Counted from the stretch's first letter, positions 43,942 to 55,899 are shown. The stretch is DNA of 64,000 bases from Streptomyces sp. MNU76 (GCF_020982545.1 NZ_JAJKLK010000005.1:186001-250000); one strand, 5' to 3'. Notes: generated by a model not told the origin, from the sequence alone. Made by a program: numbers and translations.

Positions 43942-46758
43942 TCACGGGCGCGTCGCGACGGTCGTCGCGGCCTCCTCGGGCGGCGTCAGCGGCAGCCGCA
44001 CGTTCAGCGTGGTCCCGCCGCCGGGCGGGCTGGTGACCGTCAACCTGCCGCCGATCGCTTCCACCCGGTCGATGAGCCCGATCAGGCCCGACCCCTTGCC
44101 GGCTTCGGCCCCCCCGACGCCGTCGTCCCGGATGAGCAGCTCCAGCACCCCCGGGCGTTCCTCGGCCGTCACGGTCACCACGCTCGCGCGCGCGTGCTTG
44201 ACGGCGTTGGTGAGGCTCTCGGAGGTGACGTAGTACGCGGCCACCTCGACCTGTTCGGGGAAGCGGGTGCGGGTGAAGCCGAGGTCGAGTTCCACGGGGA
44301 CGGCGGCGCGGCGGGCCAGGGCGCGCAGGGCGGGGCCCAGGCCGCCCTTGGACAGGACGGAGGGGTGGATGCCCCGGGCCACCTGGAGCAGGTCCTGGAA
44401 GGTGTCGTCCAGGCCCTTGGCCAGCTGGTCCAGGCGCCGGGCGAGTTCCGAGGAGGGGTCGTCCACCAGGGTCTCCGTCATGCGCAGCTCCAGTTGGAGG
44501 GAGACCAGGCGCTGCTGGACGCCGTCGTGCAGATCGCGCTCGATGCGGCGCCGTGAGGCGTCCCCGGCGGCCACCACGCGCGCGCGTGAGGCGGTCAGCT
44601 GGTCGCGGCTGTCGGCGTTGGCGATCGCGGTGGCGATCAGTCCGGTGAAGTCGGCGAGCCGGGCCTCGGCACCGCGGGGCAGCGGATCGATCAGCGAGGC
44701 CGCCACGACCACACCCCAGATCCGGCCGTCGACGACGATGGGGGCGCCCACGGAGGTCTCCGACCGGGCCGCGCGCCGGGTCCTGGCGACGTCGTCGATG
44801 GTCCTGGCGGACGTCTCGCGGCGGGTCAGACAGTCGGGCTCGCCGCCGTCCACGCGCGCGTGCGCGATCCCGAGGACCTTGACGCTGCCGTCGGGCTCGT
44901 AGCGGATGACGGCCGCCGCCGTCCCCAGCAGCGACGCGACCTCCTCCGCGACCGTCGCGAACACGTCGGACGGCGGCACGCCGCGCGCGACCGCGGTGGC
45001 GACCCGGCGCAGCGCGGCCTGTTCGAGCGCGGCCCGGCGGCTCTCCGTCACATCGCGGGCGGCGGCGTAGATGAGGCCCTCCTCGGGCACCGACCGGGCG
45101 CTCCACTGGAGCCAGCGTTCGCTGCCGTCGGCACGGAGGTAGCGGTTCTCGAACTCGGCGACCTCGGCGCCGCTCGCCAGCAGCGCCACGGCCGCCCGGG
45201 TGCTGTCGCGGTCGTCCTCGTGGACGAAGTCGAGGAACGGCCGGGAGGTCAGGGTCCGGAGCGGATAGCCCAGGGTGCGTTCGAAGGCCGGGTTGACGCG
45301 CTTGAAGTAGCCGTCGACGCCGCTGATGCAGAGCAGGTCCAAGGAGAGGTTGAAGATGCCCTCCAGTTCCCGTTCGGCCCGGCGGCGCCGGCCGTGGGCC
45401 GCGGCGAAGGACGCCATGGTGCCGTTCATCCCGCCCAGCAGCTGGGCCCAGGTGCCGTCGAAGGAGTCGACGTCGGCCCGGTGTCCGAGCCGGCCCGCGT
45501 CGATCGCGGTGTTCATGGCCCGGATCTCGCCGGCCAGCCGCTCGCTGGTCACCCGCAGCTCGCGGAACGTGTCGGCGACGTCGCCGAGTTCGTCGCGTCC
45601 GGTATAGCGGATGTCGTACGAGAGGTCGCCGTCCGACAGGGCCCGGGCACCCTCGGAGACCTGGCCGAGGGGGCGGGTGATCGAGCGGCGCAGGGCCAGC
45701 GCGAGGAAGGTGACGAGGGCCAGGACGACGACGCAGATCGTCAGTTCGGTGTAGGTCCGGGCGCGGGTGGTGCGCAGGTCCCGGTGGGCGGTGTCGTCGA
45801 GTTCCCGGGCGGCCCGGTCCCGTATGCCGCGCAGGGCGTCGGTGTACTGCGCGGACTCACTGAGCCAGTCGTCGTAGGAGGGCCATTCGACGGGCTGGGG
45901 ATCGGGGTCGGCGACCAGGTCGCGGGCGATGCGGACCGCGCGTCCGGGGGCCCGGAACTTCGCCGTGTGCAGTTCGGCCTTCAGCGTGTCCGACGCGGTC
46001 TGCTGGAACGCTCTGAGCTGGGCCTTCTCCAGTTCGGTCCAGCGGCCGGCGGCGGCGGTGGCGTGTCCCTCGCCGGGCGCGTGGAAGAGGATGGCGAGCT
46101 CCGCGCGTTCGCTCTCGGCGGCGGCGACGGCCCGCAGCATCGCGATGTGGGCGTCCGCCGCCCGGCCCGAGGCCCTGGTGGGACGCCCGGCTTCGAGGTC
46201 GGCCACGATGTCGAGCACCTTGTTCTCGATGGCCTCGTACCGCTGGGCGACGGTCTGCGCCGGGAGCGACCCGGTGCCCGTCTGGACCCGCACGGCGTGC
46301 AGTTGACGGCGTACGGCGTCGAGGATCCCGGCGTCGTCGGACCGGGTCCGGCCGACGGTCTCCTCGAAGGCCCGTCGCAGCGCGTGATCGGTGAACCGCT
46401 GGGCCTCGGCCCGCGCGCGCAGGGTGTCCGGTTCGGCGTTCAGCCGGGCTTCCACGGCCACGATCCGCTCGCGGGCGACGGCGTCGGCGGCCTCGCTGAT
46501 CTCGAAGGACACCTCGATCGCGGTGTCGAAGTCGCCCAGGGTCCGCGCCTCCTGCCACTGGACGACGGCGGCGAACGCCGTGACGGCCAGCAGGACGGTG
46601 ACCGGCAGCATGACGAGCAGCATCAGCTTGGGACCGACGCGCAGCCGGGCCAGGAACGGGACGGGGTCCACGGCCGTGGCGCGGCGGGGTGGCTCCGCCG
46701 CGGGGTGCGGGGCGGGGCCGGTCGGCTGGGCGGTGGGCGGAGCACGGCCGGGCCTCAC
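43942..46758 (-). CDS. Membrane sensor histidine kinase (nitrate/nitrite-sensing-like, HAMP, PAS, GAF, HisKA_3)
   Basis: A 938-residue sensor kinase. Order: cytoplasmic Pro/Ala-rich N-terminus; first membrane helix near residues 45-68; helical extracytoplasmic domain of the nitrate/nitrite-sensing type, about 70-330; second helix near 335-357; HAMP (RRSITRPLGQVSEGARAL) near 360; PAS near 475-590; GAF near 595-725; dimerisation helix with the phospho-accepting His in ERDLHDGVQQRL near 742; HATPase with DDGVGG and GSGLIGL near 870. The start GTG 46758 overlaps the stop codon of the upstream binding-protein gene, so kinase and lipoprotein are co-translated. It probably phosphorylates the regulator at 42961. 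The nitrate-sensing label is a fold resemblance; the ligand may be a loaded binding protein. Confidence 0.87.
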   Translation of the reverse strand: MRPGRAPPTAQPTGPAPHPAAEPPRRATAVDPVPFLARLRVGPKLMLLVMLPVTVLLAVTAFAAVVQWQEARTLGDFDTAIEVSFEISEAADAVARERIVAVEARLNAEPDTLRARAEAQRFTDHALRRAFEETVGRTRSDDAGILDAVRRQLHAVRVQTGTGSLPAQTVAQRYEAIENKVLDIVADLEAGRPTRASGRAADAHIAMLRAVAAAESERAELAILFHAPGEGHATAAAGRWTELEKAQLRAFQQTASDTLKAELHTAKFRAPGRAVRIARDLVADPDPQPVEWPSYDDWLSESAQYTDALRGIRDRAARELDDTAHRDLRTTRARTYTELTICVVVLALVTFLALALRRSITRPLGQVSEGARALSDGDLSYDIRYTGRDELGDVADTFRELRVTSERLAGEIRAMNTAIDAGRLGHRADVDSFDGTWAQLLGGMNGTMASFAAAHGRRRRAERELEGIFNLSLDLLCISGVDGYFKRVNPAFERTLGYPLRTLTSRPFLDFVHEDDRDSTRAAVALLASGAEVAEFENRYLRADGSERWLQWSARSVPEEGLIYAAARDVTESRRAALEQAALRRVATAVARGVPPSDVFATVAEEVASLLGTAAAVIRYEPDGSVKVLGIAHARVDGGEPDCLTRRETSARTIDDVARTRRAARSETSVGAPIVVDGRIWGVVVAASLIDPLPRGAEARLADFTGLIATAIANADSRDQLTASRARVVAAGDASRRRIERDLHDGVQQRLVSLQLELRMTETLVDDPSSELARRLDQLAKGLDDTFQDLLQVARGIHPSVLSKGGLGPALRALARRAAVPVELDLGFTRTRFPEQVEVAAYYVTSESLTNAVKHARASVVTVTAEERPGVLELLIRDDGVGGAEAGKGSGLIGLIDRVEAIGGRLTVTSPPGGGTTLNVRLPLTPPEEAATTVATRP

Positions 46759-48152
46759 GGTCCGGTCGGGGGTAGTGGTCGTGGTCCGCCAGGTCCTTGT
46801 CGACGGCGCGCACGGCCGCGTCCAGGGCGGGCCGTACCGCCGCTCCCCGCATGATCTTCGCGAACGCCTCGGCGAAGGCGTCGGTGATCGCCGGGTAGGC
46901 GGGGGTCTGCGGCCGGGGCGGGCGGTGCCCCGCGCAGCTGCTCTATGTAGAGGCGGGCGGGCCCGCCCTCGGCGAACGCCTCGGTGCGCTCGATCGCGGT
47001 GCCGGTGGCGGGGACGGCGCCGTTGGCGTCCGTCATCCGCAGGACTTCGTCGGGGCTCAGCAGGAAGGACAGGAAACGCCAGACGGCGTCGCCGTCTGCC
47101 GCGCCCGCGGGAACGCCCCACTGCCAGGACCCCATCCCGGTGGCGCTGCCCGTGCCGAAGTCGGGCAGCGGCACGAGCGCCACGTCGCCCGGGTGGGCCT
47201 CGGTGTAGTGCCCGTACCACCAGTGGCCGGTCCAGGACACGGGACTGCGGCCCTTCTGGAAGGCGTCCAAGTCCTTGTTCGCGTCCACGTATCCCGCCTT
47301 CACCCAGCCCTGGAGCGTCGTCAGCGCCTCGACCGTGCGCGGCCCGTTGAGCACTCCGTCGGCCGTGCGATAGGTGGAGCGTTCGATCAGGTCGCCGCCC
47401 GCCGACCAGACGGCCGGCGCGAAACCGTACGTGCCCCATTCGGTGCCGGCCCACGGCAGCTGGAGGTCGAGGGGCCTGTCGTAGCCCAGGGTGCGCAGCT
47501 TCTTCAGGATGCCGGTGAACTCGTCGGCGGTCCAGGCGTCCTGGACACCCTTCGGGATGCGTATCCCGGCCTCCTTCAGCACCGACGGCCGTACGTACAG
47601 ACCGAGTCCGGAGTCGAACGTGCCGAGGCCCCACAGCCGGCCCCGGTAGGTGCCCTGTTCGAGGACCGACGGGAGCAGGTCCGCGCGCAGGGACTTCGGG
47701 ACGCACGAGTCGATCGGCCGGAGGTGGCCGGACCAGGCGTGACTGAACAGCTTCGGCGCGTCGAAGTCGAGCAGGTCGGGCAGTTCGCCGTCGGCGGCGG
47801 CCGTGCGGACCAGGTCGTCGTAGTCGCCCCGGGGGAGGTCGACGAGGCGGACCGTCACCTCGTCCTGGCCGGTGTTGAACGCCTGGACCTGGGCGCGCAC
47901 GGCGTCCAGTTCACCGGGCGCCGACGGCTGGTGGAACCACATCGTGATCTGCGCGGGGGCGTCGATCCGTCCGTCGCAGGTCGCGTCCGCGGCCCGCCGG
48001 GGGCGCTCGCCGTCGTCCCCGCCCGTCTCACAGCCCGAGAGCAGCAGGGTCATGCAGAGCAGCAGCGCCGCGCGGGCGCGGGACGTCCTCGGGGCGCCGA
48101 GCCGTCCGGTACCCCGGGGAGCGCCTCGCCGGGGCCGGGCGGCGCGGGTCAC
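46755..48152 (-). CDS. Sugar-type ABC solute-binding lipoprotein (copy 1, frameshifted C-terminus)
   Basis: Extracellular lipoprotein related to family 1 sugar-binding proteins (MalE/UgpB type). GTG 48152 overlaps the stop codon of the paralogous gene. The signal peptide ends in the lipobox LLSGC. The mature protein has a TMWFHQPSAPGELDAVR start, DLLDFDAPKLFSHAWSG and TGMGSWQWGVPAG, all shared with its neighbour. After IEQLRG (about 46930) the frame gives a nonsense tail, while the real homologous sequence (QTPAYPAITDAF) continues one frame over and then returns at the G-run 46768-46772 to end HYPPTGP. Base losses in G/C runs explain this. The paralogue keeps the intact version. No permease or ATPase gene is nearby. 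Confidence 0.82.
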   Translation of the reverse strand: MTRAARPRRGAPRGTGRLGAPRTSRARAALLLCMTLLLSGCETGGDDGERPRRAADATCDGRIDAPAQITMWFHQPSAPGELDAVRAQVQAFNTGQDEVTVRLVDLPRGDYDDLVRTAAADGELPDLLDFDAPKLFSHAWSGHLRPIDSCVPKSLRADLLPSVLEQGTYRGRLWGLGTFDSGLGLYVRPSVLKEAGIRIPKGVQDAWTADEFTGILKKLRTLGYDRPLDLQLPWAGTEWGTYGFAPAVWSAGGDLIERSTYRTADGVLNGPRTVEALTTLQGWVKAGYVDANKDLDAFQKGRSPVSWTGHWWYGHYTEAHPGDVALVPLPDFGTGSATGMGSWQWGVPAGAADGDAVWRFLSFLLSPDEVLRMTDANGAVPATGTAIERTEAFAEGGPARLYIEQLRGAPPAPAADPRLPGDHRRLRRGVREDHAGSGGTARPGRGRARRRQGPGGPRPLPPTGP

Positions 48153-49537
48153 GGACCGCTCTTCGGGTAACCGTCGTGGGCGGCGAGCTCCTGGTCGATG
48201 GCCTCGACCGCGTCGTCCAGCGTCTTGTCGACCGGCGCTCCGGAGAAGACGATGTCGGCGACCGCGTGCGAGAAGGCGGCGGTGACCGCCGGGTACGCCG
48301 GTGTCTGCGGCCTGGGCCGGGCGGTCCCGCCGCGCAACTGCTCGATGAACAGCCGCTCCGCGCCGTTCTCGCCGTACAGCGGGGAGCGCTTCACCGCTCC
48401 CTCGGTCCCCGGGATCGCGCCGTTGGCCTCGCTCATCCTGACCACCTGCTCGGGTCGCAGCAGGTACTCCAGGAAGCGCCACACCGCGTCGCCGTCGGCC
48501 TCCCCGGAGGGGATGCCCCACTGCCAGGACCCCATGCCGGTGACGGTGCCCGTGCCGAAGTCGGGCAGCGGCACGATCGCCACGTCGCCGGGGTGCGCCT
48601 CGCTGAACTCGCCGTACTTCCAGTGCCCCATCCAGGAGATGGGCGTGCGGCCCTTCACGAAGGCGCTCTTGTCCTTCTTGCGGTCCCTGTCGACGTACCC
48701 CTCCTGCACCCAGCGCTGCATGGTGGTGAGCGCCTCGACGGACTCGGGGCCGTTGAGGAACCCGTCGGCCGTGCGGAACTCCTCGGGGTCGATGAGGTCC
48801 CCGCCGGCGGACCACACGGCCGGTGCGAAGGCGTAGGTGTTCCACTCGTCGGCGGTCTTCGAGTCGATGAAGTTCAGGTCGAGCGGCGCCTCGTAGCCCG
48901 CCTTGCGCAGCGTGCGCAGGATCTCCGTCAGCTCGTCGGCGGTCCAGGCGTCGTCGACGCCCTTCGGGATACGCACGCCCGCGTCCTTCAGCACCGACGG
49001 CCGGACGTACAGGCCGAGCCCGGAGTCGAACGTGCCGACCCCCCACAACCGTCCGTCGTACGTGCCCTGTTCCCTCAGGGAGGGCAGCAGGTCCTTCCTG
49101 GTCCTCGCGGGTACGCAGGAGTCGATCGGCCTGAGGGTGCCGGACCAGGCGTAGCTGTAGAGGTTCGGGCCGTCGAAGTCGAGCAGGTCCGGCAGATCGC
49201 CGCTGGCCGCCGCGGACAGCACCAGTTCGGTGTACGGGCGCTGCTCGGGCAGGGTGACCAATTCGACCCGTACCTGATCCTGGGCTCGGTTGAACTCCTT
49301 GACCTGGCTCTTCAGCGTGGTCTGCTCACCGCTCTGGCCCGCGTGGAACCACATCGTGATGTGTGCGGTGCCCTCGATCCTGCCGTCGCAGGTCGTGTCG
49401 CCCGCCGCCTTGTCCTTCTCGTCCACCCGGCCGTCGCTCGCGCCGCAGCCGGACAGGAGCAGCAGGGCGGCCGCCGCGCCCGACATCAGGGCACGGCGGA
49501 CAGGACGTTTTCCGAGGTCCCGGCGTTGCGTCTGCAT
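48149..49537 (-). CDS. Sugar-type ABC solute-binding lipoprotein (copy 2, intact)
   Basis: A 462-residue lipoprotein and close paralogue of the next gene. The signal peptide is RRDLGKRPVRRALMSG plus a hydrophobic core and the lipobox LLSGC near residue 31. It keeps a cysteine pair (TTCDGRI and IDSCVP), the DLLDFDGPNLYSYAWSG region and TGMGSWQWGIPSG. It ends HDGYPKSGP. The start is ATG 49537. It opens a three-gene operon with the second lipoprotein and the sensor kinase, each joined by a GTGA overlap. Without transport genes, it more likely senses a sugar for the kinase than imports it; sharing a distant permease with a multiple-sugar ATPase such as MsiK is the alternative. Confidence 0.87.
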   Translation of the reverse strand: MQTQRRDLGKRPVRRALMSGAAAALLLLSGCGASDGRVDEKDKAAGDTTCDGRIEGTAHITMWFHAGQSGEQTTLKSQVKEFNRAQDQVRVELVTLPEQRPYTELVLSAAASGDLPDLLDFDGPNLYSYAWSGTLRPIDSCVPARTRKDLLPSLREQGTYDGRLWGVGTFDSGLGLYVRPSVLKDAGVRIPKGVDDAWTADELTEILRTLRKAGYEAPLDLNFIDSKTADEWNTYAFAPAVWSAGGDLIDPEEFRTADGFLNGPESVEALTTMQRWVQEGYVDRDRKKDKSAFVKGRTPISWMGHWKYGEFSEAHPGDVAIVPLPDFGTGTVTGMGSWQWGIPSGEADGDAVWRFLEYLLRPEQVVRMSEANGAIPGTEGAVKRSPLYGENGAERLFIEQLRGGTARPRPQTPAYPAVTAAFSHAVADIVFSGAPVDKTLDDAVEAIDQELAAHDGYPKSGP

Positions 49538-49691
49538 CGCACACCCCCACTCGACCGGACGGGACGGCCCCCAGGGCGACGACATGCTACTCCTCGTGTC
49601 GTGTGCGATTCCCTGAGTGAGAGCGAACCCGTCCACCCGTCACGGGACTTCAGCGCATTCCCGCCGACGGGCGTCCGTCGGCGACGACACT

Positions 49692-49707
49692 TTACGGCTA
49701 GCCGGAA
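49692..49707. promoter_or_regulatory. 16-bp near-palindrome, copy 2
   Basis: Identical to the element at 43696-43711 (TTACGGCTAGCCGGAA). It lies 35 bp upstream of the lone receiver gene and about 155 bp upstream of the divergent lipoprotein operon, where it could control both. Confidence 0.55.
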
Positions 49708-49742
49708 TGTATGCCCCTGACCCCCCTTGGGAGGCTGTGCCC

Positions 49743-50117
49743 ATGTCCATGCGCTGTCTCATCGTCGATGACAGTGCCCGGTTCCTGGAGGCCGCCCGTA
49801 CGCTGCTGGAACACGACGGCGTGCACGTCGTCGGTGTGGCGTCCACGGGCGCGGAGGCGCTGGCACGGGCCGTGGAACTGGCCCCGGATCTGGTGCTGCT
49901 GGATGTCGACCTCGCCGGCGAGAGCGGACTGGAGCTCGCGCCGAGGCTCGCTCGCTCGGCCGCCTCCGTCATCGTCCTCATCTCCACGCACCCGCTGGAC
50001 GACATCCAGGAGCTCGTCGCCGCCAGTCCCGCCCGCGGTTTTCTGCACAAGTCGAAGCTCTCGGGCCAGGCGCTGCGGGACCTGTCGGGGCCCGATCCGG
50101 GGCCGCCGGCGCGGTGA
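49743..50117 (+). CDS. Stand-alone response-regulator receiver protein
   Basis: A 124-residue receiver domain with no output domain: acidic pair in LIVDDS near residue 8, phospho-acceptor in LLDVDLAGESG near 56, Ser/Thr in ISTHP near 84 and Lys in LHKSKLS near 103. ATG 49743 has GGGAGG 8 nt before it. It is divergent from the lipoprotein-kinase operon and has the shared palindrome in its upstream region. It may be a phosphate sink, an adaptor, or a receiver acting on another protein. Confidence 0.85.
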   Translation: MSMRCLIVDDSARFLEAARTLLEHDGVHVVGVASTGAEALARAVELAPDLVLLDVDLAGESGLELAPRLARSAASVIVLISTHPLDDIQELVAASPARGFLHKSKLSGQALRDLSGPDPGPPAR

Positions 50118-50343
50118 GGAACCCAGCGACGGTGTCCGGCCATGTCGCGCGGCAGGTGTTGTCGGGACTTGGTCAACACGCTTCAATGCGGAGGAACTCG
50201 GGGTCAGGAACGCGGCCGTACGGATGTGAAGACGGACGGCCGCCGAGGGTTCCTGGAGCCCGAGCGTCCGCCGGGCGCCCGATCGGCACGCGCGGTCCCG
50301 AGCACACGTCGCGCACAGCACTCGTCTACGGAAAGGTTCCTGC

Positions 50344-51324
50344 ATGCGGCACGCCACAGAGCACGCGGACGTCGCGGCGGTCACGGACGCCGTCGTCGCG
50401 GACGTCGCCACGGCGGAGCTGGAGTCGGTCCTGCGGGGCGGCCCCTTCCACGTCGCCCTGCGCGCCGCGATCGCCGCCCGCGGACTGCCGCTGCAGCGCG
50501 TGCAGCACCATCTGACGCGGCACGGCGTCAAGGTCGGTGTCACCAGCCTCAGTTACTGGCAGCAGGGCGCCCGGCGTCCGCAGCGCCCCGAGTCGCTGCG
50601 GGCCGTGCGCGCCCTGGAGGAGATTCTCCAGCTCCCGGACGAGTCGCTGATCCGGCTGCTCGCCGGGGCCGACGAGCAGTCCGGTCCTGACGAGCCCGCC
50701 GGCCGCTCGTACCGCTCCGTCGTGGAGGCCGACGGCGTCCTCGAACGGCTGCTCGCCGAACTGGGGGCGCCGCCCGGCGGCGGGATGCACACCGTCGGCC
50801 ACCACGAACGGGTCCGCATCGGCGCCCGCCGCGAGCTGCTCGGCCGCGAGTCCCAGCAGATCGTGCGCTCCCACCGGGACGGGGTGGACCGCTATGTGGC
50901 CGTCCACCACGGCGACCCGGGCTGCGCACCGGAACGGATCGCCGTCCGCGCCCTGGAGAACTGCCGCAGGGGACGGGTCCGCTGGGACCAGGACACCGGT
51001 GTCCTGGTCGCCGAGCTGCTCTTCGACACCCGGCTGCGCAGCGGCGACACCCACCTCTTCCGCTACGGCTTCGACGACGGCACGGCCGGTGCCTGCACCG
51101 AGTACGTCCGCGGGTTCCGCTCCACCGGCGGCCAGTACGCCCTCCAGGTCCGCTTCGACGAACATGCCCTGCCGCTGCGCTGCCACCGCTTCAGCCAGCA
51201 CTCCGCCGCGGCCCCACGCGGGGGTCGGCAGAACCTAGCCCTGAGCGACCTCCACCGCTCGGTGCACCTCGTCGAACCGCGGGTACGCACGGGCATCGTG
51301 GGGATCGGCTGGTCCTGGGAGTGA
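50344..51324 (+). CDS. Helix-turn-helix protein, Streptomyces-type XRE-like regulator
   Basis: A 326-residue protein. Residues about 35-95 look like an XRE-type DNA-binding domain (FHVALRAAIAARGLPLQRVQHHL, then SLSYWQQGARRPQRPESL and LEEIL). The larger C-terminal part (about 125-325) is a conserved Streptomyces domain with HTVGHHERVRIGARREL, and LFRYGFDDG near 235, with no catalytic motif I recognise. ATG 50344 is preceded by GGAAAGG. It has 226 bp of upstream space and its own transcript. Its target is unknown. Confidence 0.72.
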   Translation: MRHATEHADVAAVTDAVVADVATAELESVLRGGPFHVALRAAIAARGLPLQRVQHHLTRHGVKVGVTSLSYWQQGARRPQRPESLRAVRALEEILQLPDESLIRLLAGADEQSGPDEPAGRSYRSVVEADGVLERLLAELGAPPGGGMHTVGHHERVRIGARRELLGRESQQIVRSHRDGVDRYVAVHHGDPGCAPERIAVRALENCRRGRVRWDQDTGVLVAELLFDTRLRSGDTHLFRYGFDDGTAGACTEYVRGFRSTGGQYALQVRFDEHALPLRCHRFSQHSAAAPRGGRQNLALSDLHRSVHLVEPRVRTGIVGIGWSWE

Positions 51325-51541
51325 GCGGGCCGACCGGGCGGTGAGGGCCTTGGCGGCGGCTGAGGCCATGGCTGGGCCGGAGGGTGAGCGGTCACGGGGC
51401 AGGGCTGGGCTTGCGCCGCCGCGTCCACGGCGGGGGTGAGCGGTCGCGGAGCGGGCGGCCCTGGGGCCGGGCGGGAGCCCGACGCGGGGCACGCGCCTTT
51501 GCGATACTTTCCGGCCGAGAGCCCCCAGAGAGGATCGTCCC
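51325..51541. other. Intergenic stretch without a visible gene
   Basis: The 217 bp between the regulator and the PfkB kinase gene are very GC-rich and irregular. I see only the ribosome site GAGAGGA just before GTG 51542. Confidence 0.4.
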
Positions 51542-52492
51542 GTGATCGTCGTCGCCGGTGAAGCCCTGATCGACCTCGTCCCGCAGGGCGCGGGCGCGCT
51601 CGTGGATCTGCGGCCGGCCCGCGGCGGCGGCCCCTACAACACGGCCGTGGCGCTCGGCCGTCTCGGCTCCCCCACCGCCTTCTGCTCCCGGATGTCGTAC
51701 GACGCCTACGGAGAGGCCCTGCTGGACGGCCTGCGCGAGGCCGGCGTGGACGTGACCGCCGTGCAGCGGGGCTCCGAGCCCACGACCCTCGCCCTGGCCT
51801 CGATCAGCACGGACGGCTCGGCCCGGTACTCCTTCTACGTCGAGGGCAGCGCCGACCGCCTGTTCGAGACCCCCGACCGGCTTCCCCGGGGAACCCGGGC
51901 CGTCTCCTTCGGCACCTGCTCACTCGTCCTGGAGCCCGGCGCGAGCGCGTACGAGAAGCTGCTGCACTCGACCGCCGCCCAGGGCGTGTTCACCGCCCTC
52001 GACCCCAACGTCCGACCGGGTCTGATCCCGGACGCGGACGCCTATCGGGCCCGCTTCCTGAGCTGGCTGCCCTCGGTGTCCTTGCTCAAGCTCTCCGAGG
52101 AGGACGCTCGGTGGCTGGGCGGCACCCCGCGGCTGTGGCTGGACTCCGGCCCCGCCGCCGTCGTCGTCACGCACGGCGGCGACGGCCTGACCGTCCACAC
52201 CCGGGCCGGCGCGGAGCACTCCGTACCGGGTGAGAAGGTCGACGTCGTCGACACCATCGGCGCCGGTGACACCGTCAACGCGGCCCTCCTGCACGGCCTG
52301 GCGGCCCAGGACGCGCTCTCCGACTCCGCCCTCGCGGCGCTGGGCGCCGACGACTGGATCCGCCTGCTGCGCTTCGCCGCCCGTGCGGCGGCGATCACCT
52401 GCTCCCGGGCGGGCGCCGAGCCGCCGTACGCGGCGGAGGTGGGCGAACCGCGGTCCCTCGTGCCCGAGGTGCGCGAGGTGCCCGGGGGCTGA
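51542..52492 (+). CDS. PfkB-family carbohydrate kinase (fructokinase type)
   Basis: A 316-residue sugar kinase of the ribokinase/PfkB family with the N-terminal VVAGEALIDLVPQG, the RGGGPYNTAVALGRLG sugar-binding segment near residue 28, and the ATP-site motif DTIGAGDTVNAALL near 238 with the catalytic Asp. Fructose is the likeliest substrate by resemblance, but other sugars are possible. The start is GTG 51542. It is convergent with uvrA over a strong shared terminator. Confidence 0.88.
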   Translation: MIVVAGEALIDLVPQGAGALVDLRPARGGGPYNTAVALGRLGSPTAFCSRMSYDAYGEALLDGLREAGVDVTAVQRGSEPTTLALASISTDGSARYSFYVEGSADRLFETPDRLPRGTRAVSFGTCSLVLEPGASAYEKLLHSTAAQGVFTALDPNVRPGLIPDADAYRARFLSWLPSVSLLKLSEEDARWLGGTPRLWLDSGPAAVVVTHGGDGLTVHTRAGAEHSVPGEKVDVVDTIGAGDTVNAALLHGLAAQDALSDSALAALGADDWIRLLRFAARAAAITCSRAGAEPPYAAEVGEPRSLVPEVREVPGG

Positions 52493-52542
52493 CGGTCGCG
52501 CGGAACACGGCGGCTCGCCGCGCAGGCCGACGAGTCGACAGG

Positions 52543-52575
52543 CGGCGGCCCGCGGGGAGTTCCCGCGGGCCGCCG
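52543..52575. terminator. Bidirectional terminator between the PfkB kinase gene and uvrA
   Basis: Perfect 14-bp stem CGGCGGCCCGCGGG (52543-52556) with its complement (52562-52575) and a 5-nt GAGTT loop. A flanking GAACACGGCGGC near 52503 and its complement near 52568 could form an alternative longer fold. Confidence 0.75.
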
Positions 52576-52618
52576 TGTTCTGCTCGACGCGACGACCGCT
52601 GTCGCCCGGCCGCCGCAC

Positions 52619-55675
<3,057 letters not shown>

Positions 55676-55824
55676 GCCGGTCCGCACCTTTCTTGAGTGG
55701 GGGACAGGGGCCAAAGCCCCCGTCCTCCACAGACTAGGGGGAGCCACTGACAGCGCCGGTCCTGTTTCCCCGTTCCACAACAATCCCGGGCCTTCCAGCA
55801 TGCCCGACGCCGCTCCCGACCATA

Positions 55825-55840
55825 TAGCACGTGCATTCGA
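55825..55840 (-). promoter_or_regulatory. Weak LexA-like box and -10 upstream of uvrA
   Basis: On minus TCGAATGCACGTGCTA matches the actinobacterial SOS box (TCGAAC, four bases, GTTCGA) at nine of twelve positions. It overlaps a TATATG -10-like hexamer at 55821-55826, about 150 bp upstream of the uvrA start. Confidence 0.3.
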
Positions 55841-55899
55841 TTTACGGCGCTGGTCCGCCACCTTCACCCGAAGGTGTGGCCGGGGCTAGGGTCGGCGGC

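Noticed and set aside
43731..44036. A 101-codon plus frame in the regulator-kinase gap
   Set aside because: It runs into the antisense of the kinase gene, is Arg/Pro/Ser-rich, and has no ribosome site.
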